Of a stretch of DNA of 31,847 bases, positions 1-7,969 are shown piece by piece. The translations under genes were made by a program, and so were the position numbers. Within the stretch, counting starts at the first letter, position 1. Each line of letters opens with the position of its first letter. Origin of the DNA: Candidatus Omnitrophota bacterium (GTDB taxonomy: Bacteria > Ratteibacteria > UBA8468 > B48-G9 > DSTR01); the NCBI GenBank assembly GCA_023818865.1, contig JAMWDF010000004.1:1-31847 (forward strand). Reading direction: 5' to 3'. The notes beneath the pieces are model-generated. The model saw only the letters and a program-made list of their open reading frames with translations, had not been told where the DNA came from and did not search any database.

Positions 1-817
1 CCTTGTGGCTTTCAGCGTTTCTTCTTTCTGGTTTTTCTTTTTCTCCCCTTTTTACTCGCTGAGAGAGTTCTTTTACTAAACTGACGAAGTTCTCAGCAGC
101 CACTGAGGAACGGGCATAATCAAAAATGGCTTTACCATAAGAGGGAGATTCCCGCAAACGACTACAGGTGCGAATTTCAGTCCGGAAAATCAGGTCAAAA
201 AACCGTTGCCGCAGGAGCTGAAGACTTTCCTCAGTAAGACGTAGCCGGTAATCTACCATGGTGGGTAAAATTCCCAGGACCTGAAGATGAGGGTTCAGTT
301 TACGGCGGAGCTGTTCAATGGTGTCCAAAAGATGAGAAAGGCCTTCCAGAGAAAGATAATCGCACATTACTGGAACGACGACATAGTCTGACGCGCATAA
401 ACCGTTCACGGTGAGCAAAGAAAGAGAAGGAGGACAGTCAATCAAAATAAAATCAAAACTGAAGATAATTTCTTGATAACGTTCTAAAGCTCGTTTTAAG
501 AAGAATTGATTTTTGCTCCGGGTGGCTAATTCCAGTTCCACATGGGCTAAATCAGGGGTGGCAGGAATGATAGAAACATCTCCCAGGTAACTGTCTACCA
601 TTACCTCTTCTAATCTGGCTTGCTCCAGCAAAAACTCAGCGATAGTGGCTTGCTCAGGTCTAACTCTAATGCCCAGGCTGACTGTAGCATTGCCCTGAGG
701 GTCAAGGTCAACCACCAAAACCCGCTGGCTGCTTCTTGCCAGACCTGCGGCTACATTAACGCAAGCAGTGGTCTTGCCGGTGCCGCCTTTTTGATTGGCA
801 AAAGCGATGATGACCAT
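1..817 (-). CDS. parA: ParA/Soj-family chromosome-partitioning ATPase (3' end cut by window edge)
   Basis: This is a deviant-Walker-A ATPase of the ParA/MinD family, which binds ATP and DNA non-specifically and with ParB segregates chromosome origins. The protein begins MVIIAFANQKGGTGKTT, the standard family N-terminus with the deviant Walker A (KGGTGKTT) at residues 10-17. Walker A' (VVDLDPQGN) and Walker B (FILIDCPPS) follow. About 272 codons are visible and the tail has become rich in Lys, Arg and Glu, so the stop probably lies just outside the window; the family usually has 250-270 residues. A ParB gene would be expected further left but is not visible. The ATG at 817 is chosen because it starts the family motif exactly. 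No Shine-Dalgarno sequence precedes it, and a -10-like box lies 7 bases upstream. It diverges from the beta-helix gene. Confidence 0.93.
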   Translation of the reverse strand, partial: MVIIAFANQKGGTGKTTACVNVAAGLARSSQRVLVVDLDPQGNATVSLGIRVRPEQATIAEFLLEQARLEEVMVDSYLGDVSIIPATPDLAHVELELATRSKNQFFLKRALERYQEIIFSFDFILIDCPPSLSLLTVNGLCASDYVVVPVMCDYLSLEGLSHLLDTIEQLRRKLNPHLQVLGILPTMVDYRLRLTEESLQLLRQRFFDLIFRTEIRTCSRLRESPSYGKAIFDYARSSVAAENFVSLVKELSQRVKRGEKEKPERRNAESHK

Positions 818-824
818 AGCTTCA

Positions 825-853
825 ATATTACCAGAAAACTGGATTTCCAGCAA
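825..853 (-). promoter_or_regulatory. Predicted promoter of parA, close enough for leaderless initiation
   Basis: On the minus strand TTGCTG (848-853) and TAATAT (825-830) are separated by 17 bases, and the -10 is preceded by TGG (extended -10). The -10 ends 7 bases before the ATG at 817, so transcription would begin at or beside the A of the start codon. The element is seen directly; its activity is inferred. Confidence 0.5.
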
Positions 854-882
854 GGTTTTAAAAGCAGCGAAAACAAGAGCCA

Positions 883-891
883 TGGTATACT
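883..891 (+). promoter_or_regulatory. Extended -10 element upstream of the beta-helix gene
   Basis: TGG followed by TATACT (886-891) forms a good extended -10. No convincing -35 is visible at 16-18 bases. The start point would be near 898, leaving a very short leader that contains the purine-rich AGAAAGGGGG just before the ATG at 915. Confidence 0.4.
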
Positions 892-914
892 TTTCCAAGG
901 AGAAAGGGGGAAGA

Positions 915-2702
915 ATGAAATTTTGGCTTTCTTTCTGTCTGGGGCTTAACACCTGGCTGGCTATCGCCTCACTTGTTTCCGCCAAGGACTATTACGTAAA
1001 TTGCTTGGTTGGGGATGACCGGTTTACCGGATTAAGTGACAAATTGGGTCCAGACAACCAGGGGCCGTTGGCCACTATTGCTCAAGCGTTAAAGAAGGCG
1101 GAAGCTGGAGATACAATTCATCTGATACCGACCAGTCAACCTTACCGAGAGACTGCAGATTTTTCTGGGGTTAAAGGGGGAAGTCCAGGCAAATCCTTGG
1201 TTTTGGATGGCCATGGGGCCACTCTCACCGGAGCAGAAGTATGTAGTCCTGATGGATGGAAGGAATGGAAGGAGGGTATCTTCCGCAGGGATGACCTGGT
1301 TTCCCGAATTTTCCTGCTGGTGGATGGAGAAATGGTTTTTGTAACCAGAAATGTAGACTGCTTGAAACCGGGAGAAATTTGTTTCTCTCCTGAAGAATTA
1401 AACCGCCTTCACTTCTGGTTGCCAGTCGGCAAGAAAATAGATCAACTGACCATTGAAGTTAAGCAGCCAGATGGAACTGCTCTCACTCTTGATCCAGCCA
1501 AATGGAAAAGAGCCTCTTCCACTAACCCGAATCTTCTGCGGTACGAAGGGCTTAAACCACCTACCCAGGTGAAGATTGACGGAAAAGAAGTCTCCTTGGT
1601 ACTGGCTAAAGAACGATTGCAACCAGGCCAGTGGTGCCAGGAAGAAAAAACTATGTACTACCGATTGCCAGCGGATAAGCGCCTTTCAGAGGTGAAAATT
1701 TCCGCTATTGTTCGGGCTAACGGCGTGCAGATGACCAGAGAAACCGCTTATGTGGTGGTGCGCAATTTGAATGTTGAACATGTTTACAACGACGGTTTTA
1801 ACATCCACGGCCGGGTCACCCACGCAGAATTTTACAACTGTAATGCCCGGGAATGTGGGGATGAAGGTTTCAGCGCGCATGATGAATGTGAAACGCTGCT
1901 GGATACTGCTGTCTTCCTTTCTTGTGATAACGGCATCGCCAATGTCAACCAGAAAGGATTTTCCCTTACCCGAAATGTCATTGTTGGTTTCTCCCGGTCA
2001 GTCGGTTTTCTTATTCAGGGCACGGCTAAACACCAGCTGAGCAGGGCAGTCCTTCTTAACAATCCCACGCAACTATCCGTTATTAACACCCAGGTGGAAG
2101 ACTGTTTGATTGTCAATACTTTTGACTCTCTAGTGAAAAACTCTGTGGCTATTCGTTCGGCCGGGGAGTCAAGTTTTACCCGGTTGACCACCGCTGGTCA
2201 CACTCTTCCTCTTTTCGTTGCCCCAGGAAGCAAAATTTCTCTTTCTGACTGTCTCTTTTCTGAAACCGGTAAGTTTTTTCATTTCCGTCTGGATGAACCA
2301 CTGAATGCTGTAAGAATGAAGAATGTCTCGGTCGGCGAAGGATTGAAGATAGAATGGGGAAGTAATTATCCTTGGAAAAGCCTCCAATTTTCAGAATGGC
2401 TCAAATTGGCGGAGAAGCAGGGTGTGGCTACTGGCGGGCGAATTTTCCCAATGGACTGGACAAGAAACTTGCTTCAGGGCAAACTGCCATCAACCATTCC
2501 CGACATCCCGGGTTGTCCGGAGGAAATAATCAGGAAGTTCATTCAGTTTTTGGAAAGCCTTCAACTTAGCCACTCCCAGTCCAGGGGAACCTCTATTTTT
2601 TCTCTGACCCCAAAGATTATCGCTGTGTTACCTCTTTTCCCTGGCTGGATGTCTTTTACTCGACCAAACCCGGCTGGTGTCCTGACACACCCCATGATAT
2701 AA
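915..2702 (+). CDS. Secreted right-handed beta-helix protein
   Basis: The protein is predicted to be exported and to fold as a right-handed parallel beta-helix, like many pectate-lyase-fold polysaccharide-active proteins. The ATG at 915 is chosen because a purine-rich AGAAAGGGGG ribosome site precedes it and a typical signal peptide follows (about residues 1-23, cleavage after LVSA). Just after it come YYVN and then GPLATIAQALKKAEAGDTI, the usual entry motif of such proteins. Short repeats built on VRNLNVEHVYNDGFNIHG and CNARECGDEG mark the helix rungs around residues 280-420. No catalytic residues can be named, so lyase, hydrolase and binding roles all remain possible. The last 47 or so codons run antisense through the end of the convergent gene and may be a non-native tail. 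The protein is 595 residues long. Confidence 0.8.
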   Translation: MKFWLSFCLGLNTWLAIASLVSAKDYYVNCLVGDDRFTGLSDKLGPDNQGPLATIAQALKKAEAGDTIHLIPTSQPYRETADFSGVKGGSPGKSLVLDGHGATLTGAEVCSPDGWKEWKEGIFRRDDLVSRIFLLVDGEMVFVTRNVDCLKPGEICFSPEELNRLHFWLPVGKKIDQLTIEVKQPDGTALTLDPAKWKRASSTNPNLLRYEGLKPPTQVKIDGKEVSLVLAKERLQPGQWCQEEKTMYYRLPADKRLSEVKISAIVRANGVQMTRETAYVVVRNLNVEHVYNDGFNIHGRVTHAEFYNCNARECGDEGFSAHDECETLLDTAVFLSCDNGIANVNQKGFSLTRNVIVGFSRSVGFLIQGTAKHQLSRAVLLNNPTQLSVINTQVEDCLIVNTFDSLVKNSVAIRSAGESSFTRLTTAGHTLPLFVAPGSKISLSDCLFSETGKFFHFRLDEPLNAVRMKNVSVGEGLKIEWGSNYPWKSLQFSEWLKLAEKQGVATGGRIFPMDWTRNLLQGKLPSTIPDIPGCPEEIIRKFIQFLESLQLSHSQSRGTSIFSLTPKIIAVLPLFPGWMSFTRPNPAGVLTHPMI

Positions 2703-3697
2703 GAAATGCTGGTCGGCTCCTCCGGCTTCAGCCGCAGACAGGTTTTGATGCCTGATTGAGAAAGCGGATTAGCTCTGGCCGAATCTGTAAGTCCGTAGTG
2801 GAAATAGCTGGTCACTTCTTCAATCCCCATCGCATTTATGTTCCGGCCATTCCAGGGCGGATAGTGTCGGCCACCATTGGACATCCAGAGCAATGTACTG
2901 CCCAACTGCTCTGGTTTCTTTAAGGCAAACCAGAGATACCTTTCTGCTGGAAAGGAAACTGCTGACCAGGCAAAAGGAAGAGAAGCATCGTTGATCAGAA
3001 CCGCAATATCCTCAAAACCTCTCCTGGCTGGATACACCGAGAGGTCTGTTATTTCTCCTGTAATCAGGGGTACTCTATCCAGCCGGGTAAATCTGACATC
3101 AGGTTTCAGGATGGAGTATCCCCGGTCTGCTGGATTTTCTACCGGCCAGGGAGGGGTCTGCCCGAAAAGAAATCGGCTGCAGGAAAAAAGGCCGCTAGCC
3201 AATCGGTCAGGAAACTGTAGAATGGCGTGGTGGCCTAGACTCATTACTCCCTTAAACCCGGTGAGAACATGGCGACAGTAAACCACCTGATGGTTTTCCA
3301 GCAGCCGGATTATCTTCCGGACATGCCCTGGTCTAATAGTAGTCTTCATTTCCAGTTCCAATCGGCTTTCGTTCCCTTCTTTGACTCTGTTTACTACAGA
3401 CCAGCGGTTATTAGCTGTTTCACCGTGGACAGGGTGTTTCTCGCCACGATATGGCTTTGAATTTCCTCCGAAAGGTAGGCAGAAAAAGTCTCCCCGAAGC
3501 ACCTGAAGAATTTTGGGCTGGTCTGGCAGCTTTTCCTCTGCCCAGGGAGCAAGGTAAAAAGGTTGTATTTTCCGCCCGGAGGGATCAAAAATTACCGGAG
3601 CTAAGTGTCCCCCTTCTTCTGTAACATAGGCCTGGACAGCATTGTTCCCTAAAGGAAAAGAAGGCCAGCCAGCGATGAGAACTGTTTCTCCGGCCAT
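2561..3697 (-). CDS. Galactose-mutarotase-fold protein of unknown function
   Basis: This 378-residue protein looks like a member of the aldose-1-epimerase (galactose mutarotase) superfold: a beta-rich sequence opening with GNNAVQAYVTEEGGHLAPVIF, then GDFFCLPFGGN and a late LWMSNGGRHYPPWNGRN followed by GIEEVTSYFHYG. Those landmarks resemble DUF4432-like and carbohydrate-binding mutarotase-like proteins, but I cannot identify a catalytic His/Glu pair with certainty. It has no signal peptide, so it is probably cytoplasmic. The ATG at 3697 has a good AGGAGAG site. Its 3' end overlaps the opposing beta-helix gene by 142 bases. The lipoprotein and MATE genes lie upstream on the same strand with small gaps, but a shared function is not evident. 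Confidence 0.7.
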   Translation of the reverse strand: MAGETVLIAGWPSFPLGNNAVQAYVTEEGGHLAPVIFDPSGRKIQPFYLAPWAEEKLPDQPKILQVLRGDFFCLPFGGNSKPYRGEKHPVHGETANNRWSVVNRVKEGNESRLELEMKTTIRPGHVRKIIRLLENHQVVYCRHVLTGFKGVMSLGHHAILQFPDRLASGLFSCSRFLFGQTPPWPVENPADRGYSILKPDVRFTRLDRVPLITGEITDLSVYPARRGFEDIAVLINDASLPFAWSAVSFPAERYLWFALKKPEQLGSTLLWMSNGGRHYPPWNGRNINAMGIEEVTSYFHYGLTDSARANPLSQSGIKTCLRLKPEEPTSISYIMGCVRTPAGFGRVKDIQPGKRGNTAIIFGVREKIEVPLDWEWLS

Positions 3698-3733
3698 TTT
3701 CTCTCCTAAAAGCTGGTTATCAAGCCAAAGGAT

Positions 3734-4204
3734 TTACTTCCTCACTCTGGTTTGTCCAGAGGGATCTTTCAGCACCCGAACTCGGTCACCAACCGCAAAG
3801 ACCTCTCCTGGTTCTTTTTCCTGAACCACCGCGATGGTCTGTCCGCTATCCAGTTTCACTGTAATTTCCCAACCATTTCTACCGGTCACCTTTTTCTCCA
3901 CCGCGGCTCCAGCCAGAGCTCCACCGATTGCGCCAGTGGCTGTGGCTACATCTTTGCCTGTGCCCTTGCCTACGGTTCGGCCTAACAAGCCACCGGTCAC
4001 TCCACCAGCCACCCCGCCTATCACTCCGGGTGTTCCTTCAATTTTAACCTCATTGACCGATACTACCACTCCTTCCCTGACAATCATCTCGGTTCGGGTT
4101 TGCTCCCGGGAGTAAGTAGCCCCGCCAGTACTGGAAACACAACCACTGCCTACCATCCCTATCAGGGAAACCAGCCCTAGAAAAACTCCCAGCCTTCTGA
4201 CCAT
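3734..4204 (-). CDS. Glycine-zipper envelope lipoprotein (SlyB/Pcp-like)
   Basis: This small predicted lipoprotein has a type II signal peptide with MVRRLGVFLGLVSLIGMVG followed by the lipobox Cys at about residue 22. The middle has a glycine-zipper segment (GVIGGVAGGVTGGLLGRTVG, then GAIGGALAGAAVEKK) typical of the 2TM glycine-zipper outer-membrane lipoproteins. The C-terminal third is a small beta domain (VKLDSGQTIAVVQE, VGDRVRVL). The ATG at 4204 is preferred over a TTG four codons upstream because GGAGGAG lies at the right distance from it. The length of 156 residues is normal for the family. Such proteins sit in or near the outer membrane and help maintain envelope integrity, which supports a two-membrane cell. 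Confidence 0.85.
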   Translation of the reverse strand: MVRRLGVFLGLVSLIGMVGSGCVSSTGGATYSREQTRTEMIVREGVVVSVNEVKIEGTPGVIGGVAGGVTGGLLGRTVGKGTGKDVATATGAIGGALAGAAVEKKVTGRNGWEITVKLDSGQTIAVVQEKEPGEVFAVGDRVRVLKDPSGQTRVRK

Positions 4205-4257
4205 ATTCTCCTCCAAGTTAATATTTTGACGTTCTTAGTCCTCCCTTAGATTATCCC

Positions 4258-5631
4258 TTAAAGGTTTTTCTTTTTCCAGTTTCCCCGAAGGAAAATCAAC
4301 CACATCAGCCCAGCGTGGGTAATGTTGCCAATCACCCCGGCCAACCAGATACCTGTTTCCTTTAACCCGGGGTACCTGGAGAGAAGCCAGGCAGCTGGAA
4401 TCTGGACCACATAAAGAGCCAGGCCAGTCATCACCATCGGCGGAACTACTTCCCCGGCACCCTGTAAAGCTCGGGAGGCCACCACGCCGGTGGGCAGGAA
4501 AAAGGCACCCAGGGCGACATAGCGTAAATAGTTAGTCGCTACAGGCACGAACTTTTCTTCTTGATTGAAGAGGGCCGCGATTTGAGGAGCGAATAACACC
4601 ACAATGGAGCCAGCTACCATAAGGCTATAAGAGTAGTAACGAATAGCCAGCCGAACACTTTTTTCAGCTGTTTCTGGCTGTCCGGCCCCGAGGTTTTGCC
4701 CGACCAGGGTGGCGGCCGCACCGCCAAAGCCAAAACCAGGTAAGAGGAAAAGTCCGAAAATTCTCCCGCCGACCCCGTAGGCGGCTGTCACCGCCGGTCC
4801 GAAGAAAGAGACGATTTTGACCAAGACTACTGCGGAAAAACTGCGCAGAAGCATCTGAAGGGAACTGGGAAAGCCGAGAGTAACTATCCGTGTCATCATC
4901 TCTAGGCGTATCCGAACTACTTTACCTCTCAGTTGGATAGCATCTCTTCCCCGGTAAAGCCAGTAGAAAATAAACAGGTCGCCGACTGCCCGGGAAATCA
5001 CAGTCGCCCAAGCTGCCCCAGCCACTTCTAGCCGGGGGAAACCAGCCAGCCCAAAAATCATCAGGGGGTCCAAAATGATATTCAGTCCGGTACTTAGAAC
5101 TGCTATTTTCATTGGAGTGACCGTGTCGCCAGCCCCTTGAAAGGCAGAAAAACCCATGAAAGAAAAGAGCATTGTAAAATTGCCGGCAAAAAGAATTCTC
5201 AGGTAGCGGATTCCTGCCTGAAGGACATTGTCTCTGGCGCCCAGGGCTTGAAGAAGAAAGGGAGAGATACCCCACCCGAGTATTCCGATTCCGCTGGCAA
5301 AAATCACGGCCAGAAGCAATGATTGAATGACCACCTCATCCGCCTTTTCGTAGTTCTGTTCCCCAAAAGCCCGGGAGACCAACGCCACGGTGCCGATGCT
5401 CAAGCCGACTCCCAAGGTAGAAAGAAGAAACATAATCACCCCAGCCATCGCCACTGCCGCTAGCATTTCTGAACCAAGTCGGCCAACGAACATGGCATCA
5501 ACCAGTTCCAGGGTGCTGACAAAGATGTTGGCTGTAATTAACGGTAGGGAAAGCTTTAGCACCGTCTTGCCCAACTCTGCTTCTTTCACCGATACCAGCC
5601 TGGAGGCGTGACGAAAACGATTTTCAGCCAT
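4258..5631 (-). CDS. MATE-family multidrug/cation antiporter
   Basis: A 457-residue polytopic membrane protein with roughly 12 hydrophobic segments in two similar halves. It has the classic MATE signatures: LPLITANIFVSTLELVDAMF near the N-terminus, FVGRLG, and QGAGDTVTPMKI in the first half, mirrored by RALQGAGEVVPPMVMTGLAL in the second. MATE transporters export organic cations and other amphipathic compounds in exchange for Na+ or H+. No substrate can be read from the sequence. The start ATG has only a rather distant GGAG. It is the promoter-proximal gene of a minus-strand group with the lipoprotein and mutarotase-like genes, and it diverges from the PHP gene. Confidence 0.93.
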   Translation of the reverse strand: MAENRFRHASRLVSVKEAELGKTVLKLSLPLITANIFVSTLELVDAMFVGRLGSEMLAAVAMAGVIMFLLSTLGVGLSIGTVALVSRAFGEQNYEKADEVVIQSLLLAVIFASGIGILGWGISPFLLQALGARDNVLQAGIRYLRILFAGNFTMLFSFMGFSAFQGAGDTVTPMKIAVLSTGLNIILDPLMIFGLAGFPRLEVAGAAWATVISRAVGDLFIFYWLYRGRDAIQLRGKVVRIRLEMMTRIVTLGFPSSLQMLLRSFSAVVLVKIVSFFGPAVTAAYGVGGRIFGLFLLPGFGFGGAAATLVGQNLGAGQPETAEKSVRLAIRYYSYSLMVAGSIVVLFAPQIAALFNQEEKFVPVATNYLRYVALGAFFLPTGVVASRALQGAGEVVPPMVMTGLALYVVQIPAAWLLSRYPGLKETGIWLAGVIGNITHAGLMWLIFLRGNWKKKNL

Positions 5632-5710
5632 CTCAGTTTATTCTCCGTTACCAGCAAAACAATAGTTTAACTTTTTTCTCCATTGGGAAGAAGGAAAAAG
5701 GGGAAAAATC

Positions 5711-5739
5711 TTGCCTTTTGCCAGTTTATGTAGTAAAAT
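5711..5739 (+). promoter_or_regulatory. Predicted promoter of the PHP gene, likely leaderless
   Basis: TTGCCT (5711-5716) and TAAAAT (5734-5739) are separated by exactly 17 bases. The -10 ends 7 bases before the ATG at 5747, with no purine-rich ribosome site between. This is the arrangement seen for leaderless messages. The spacing is seen directly; the start point is inferred. Confidence 0.6.
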
Positions 5740-5746
5740 ACTTTAA

Positions 5747-6742
5747 ATGAGGAAGAGACCCATTCTGGAAGAAGTGATTTCTCCGCGCCAGGCGGAAATT
5801 TTGAGAGCTCAGGGCTGGCAAGCCGCGGACCTGCATGTTCACACCAATCGTTCGGAAGGGGTATTACCTTCTACTCTTCTTGACCCTCTTTATCTTTATG
5901 AGAAAGCCAAAGATGCCGGGATGGACTATATCACCTTTACTGACCACGATACCATGGAAGCATACGACGTGGTGGGCTGGACCAGAGAAAAACTCGTGCC
6001 TGGGGTGGAGATAAAAATTAAGGATGTCTGCCGGGTAGGCCATAGTTTGCATATCAATGTTTATTGCCTGAATAATAGACAGTTTACCGAACTACTCGCT
6101 ATTGCTCGGAAAAAACGGAATCTGGAAACGTTCCTTCAATACCTGAAATCCGAGAACTTACCTTATGTTTACAACCACCCTTTCTGGTACGAACACGGGG
6201 AAAAGCCCAGTTACCGGGTAATCAATGATTTGATTCCTCTTTTCCCGATTGTAGAATACAATATGCACCGGGTCTGGCAAAAGAATGCTCTTACTCTGAA
6301 ATTGGCTCAGAGATATAACCGAGGAATTCTGGCGGCTACTGACACCCATATCGGCGAAATCGGCCGTGCCTTCACTCTGGCCCAAGGAGAAACTTTTCGG
6401 GAATACTTTGAGGCCATTGCTCGGCGTGAGGCTTATCTGGTTCCTCAGGACCTGACCTTAGACTTACTCAAAGATGAGATTCTCACCTGGATTAACCTGA
6501 TTAATAACCTGGATGTGGTAAGATTGGAAAAGGTTGCCTACCTTCATATTAAACCAGTTGATTCCTTGATCAACTTCTACGTCAAAGGTGCCCTGATTGA
6601 TTATCCGGCTCTCCGGAAAGCCTCCATGGCTTTCTTTTCCACCCTAGCCCGGTCAGGCGCGCCGGCCTTGTTTTATCTGGAAATTCAACACTTTTTAGTC
6701 TACCGGATGAACCGCCAGCTGCGGCTGGCTGATGTCCTCTGA
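5747..6742 (+). CDS. PHP-domain metal-dependent phosphoesterase
   Basis: This 331-residue protein carries a complete PHP (polymerase and histidinol phosphatase) metal site: HVH at residues 30-32, TDHD at 65-68, GVE ending at Glu88, NHPFW with His144, and TDTH at 198-201. PHP proteins hydrolyse phosphate mono- or diesters using two or three metal ions. The segment after residue 215 is a helical extension without recognised motifs. No signal peptide is present. The ATG at 5747 has no Shine-Dalgarno sequence, and a well-spaced promoter ends 7 bases before it. The glycosyltransferase gene starts 7 bases after the stop, so the two are almost certainly co-transcribed. The substrate is unknown; a phosphorylated sugar or lipid is a reasonable guess from that neighbour. 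Confidence 0.88.
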   Translation: MRKRPILEEVISPRQAEILRAQGWQAADLHVHTNRSEGVLPSTLLDPLYLYEKAKDAGMDYITFTDHDTMEAYDVVGWTREKLVPGVEIKIKDVCRVGHSLHINVYCLNNRQFTELLAIARKKRNLETFLQYLKSENLPYVYNHPFWYEHGEKPSYRVINDLIPLFPIVEYNMHRVWQKNALTLKLAQRYNRGILAATDTHIGEIGRAFTLAQGETFREYFEAIARREAYLVPQDLTLDLLKDEILTWINLINNLDVVRLEKVAYLHIKPVDSLINFYVKGALIDYPALRKASMAFFSTLARSGAPALFYLEIQHFLVYRMNRQLRLADVL

Positions 6743-6749
6743 ATGAACC

Positions 6750-7841
6750 ATGGCCCACATTCTGGTGAGTCCTTTCTCCTGGGGACTGGGGCATGCCACC
6801 AGGACTCTCCCGATTATTCAAGAACTATTGCGTCGCGGCCATCAGGTAACGATTGCCACTTCTGGCAAGGCAGAAGTATTACTGAAATCAGAGTTCCCTA
6901 CTTGCCATTTCATTCATTTTCGCGACTATCCTTCCCCGGACACAAAGACCAGGTATCACTATTTTAAGTTTGCTGCCTATATCCCAGTGATGCTCTACGC
7001 CATCTTCCGGGAAAAACAAATTACCGACCGACTCATTGCAGAAAACCGGTTTGACCTGATTTTCAGCGATAGCCGCTTTGGGGTCTACTCAGAAAACCTT
7101 CCCTCCTTTTTCCTTTCCCACCAGTTTCGCTTTGAAGTCCCATCTTTTATTGGTTTTGGCCGCCAGCTTTCAGAGCAGTTCAACGCCTTTTTCCACTCTA
7201 AGTTTACTGGCCTCATCGTTCCGGATAACCCGCCCGGGCCTCTCTCTTTAAGCGGAAAGCTGGCCTGGCCTAAGTATAAAACTTCCCGGGAAAAAGTTTA
7301 TTACGCTGGGATACTAAGCAGTGTAAGGAAGATGGACCTAGCAGAAGATATTGATTTTCTTATCAGCGTTTCTGGGCCGGGTCCTCAGAGAGCCATCCTG
7401 GAAAAGATAGTCCTGAAACAGGCGCCAGGTCTCCCGGGAAGGAAGGTAATCCTTCTTGGCCGACCAGGGGAGCATTTTCAAGAACAGATTGACCAGGAGA
7501 CTACCGTTTATTCTCATGCCAGCCGGGAAGAAATCAGTAAACTAATGAACCGGGCTAAATTCATCATTAGCCGATCAGGCTACACCACGATGATGGAACT
7601 GGCTGAACTGGGAAAGAAAAAAGCTCTTTTCATCCCCACCCCTGGTCAGGTGGAACAGGAATATCTTGCCAGATATTACAAACAGAGGGGTTGGTTTCTT
7701 TATCGGAGTCAAAACCTGGTTAACCTGCCGGAAGATGTGGTGGCGGCGGCCAGATACACTGGTTTTCCAACCATGCCCCGCACCGAAGAAAATGTGCGGC
7801 GTCTCTACCAGCAACTTTTCTCTCCTTATCTGGATAAATAA
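6750..7841 (+). CDS. GT-B fold glycosyltransferase, MurG/MJ1255-like
   Basis: A 363-residue two-domain protein resembling the MJ1255-type (MurG-related, GT28-like) glycosyltransferases. The N-terminal domain has SPFSWGLGHATRTLPIIQEL (GLGHATR at 12-18), corresponding to the glycine-rich acceptor-side loop, and FSDSRFGVYS at about 105-114. The C-terminal domain has SRSGYTTMMELAELGKK (274-290) followed by IPTPGQVEQEYLA, the nucleotide-sugar-binding region of this fold. It probably transfers a sugar from a nucleotide donor to a lipid or other acceptor at the inner face of the membrane; donor and acceptor cannot be named. It begins 7 bases after the PHP gene. It has no strong ribosome site of its own, so translation may be coupled. 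Confidence 0.85.
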   Translation: MAHILVSPFSWGLGHATRTLPIIQELLRRGHQVTIATSGKAEVLLKSEFPTCHFIHFRDYPSPDTKTRYHYFKFAAYIPVMLYAIFREKQITDRLIAENRFDLIFSDSRFGVYSENLPSFFLSHQFRFEVPSFIGFGRQLSEQFNAFFHSKFTGLIVPDNPPGPLSLSGKLAWPKYKTSREKVYYAGILSSVRKMDLAEDIDFLISVSGPGPQRAILEKIVLKQAPGLPGRKVILLGRPGEHFQEQIDQETTVYSHASREEISKLMNRAKFIISRSGYTTMMELAELGKKKALFIPTPGQVEQEYLARYYKQRGWFLYRSQNLVNLPEDVVAAARYTGFPTMPRTEENVRRLYQQLFSPYLDK

Positions 7842-7969
7842 ACCTATCTGGTGAGCGGAGGAATCCTTTCAGAAAATCAAGTCGTAAGGCCTCGGAATGG
7901 TCACTGACTAGGCAGAAATAGAGATAAACTCAGCCAGGAATAATCAATGTTGACTGCCCCATTTCTCTC

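Noticed and set aside
795..914. Upstream extension of the beta-helix protein to a start at 795
   Set aside because: It would run through the divergent parA start and promoter region and lacks a signal-peptide-like N-terminus; the ATG at 915 has a ribosome site and is followed at once by a signal peptide.
7842..7969. Possible terminator or small gene between the convergent glycosyltransferase and deacetylase-like genes
   Set aside because: No stem of useful length with a U run and no coding frame with a ribosome site could be found in these 128 bases.
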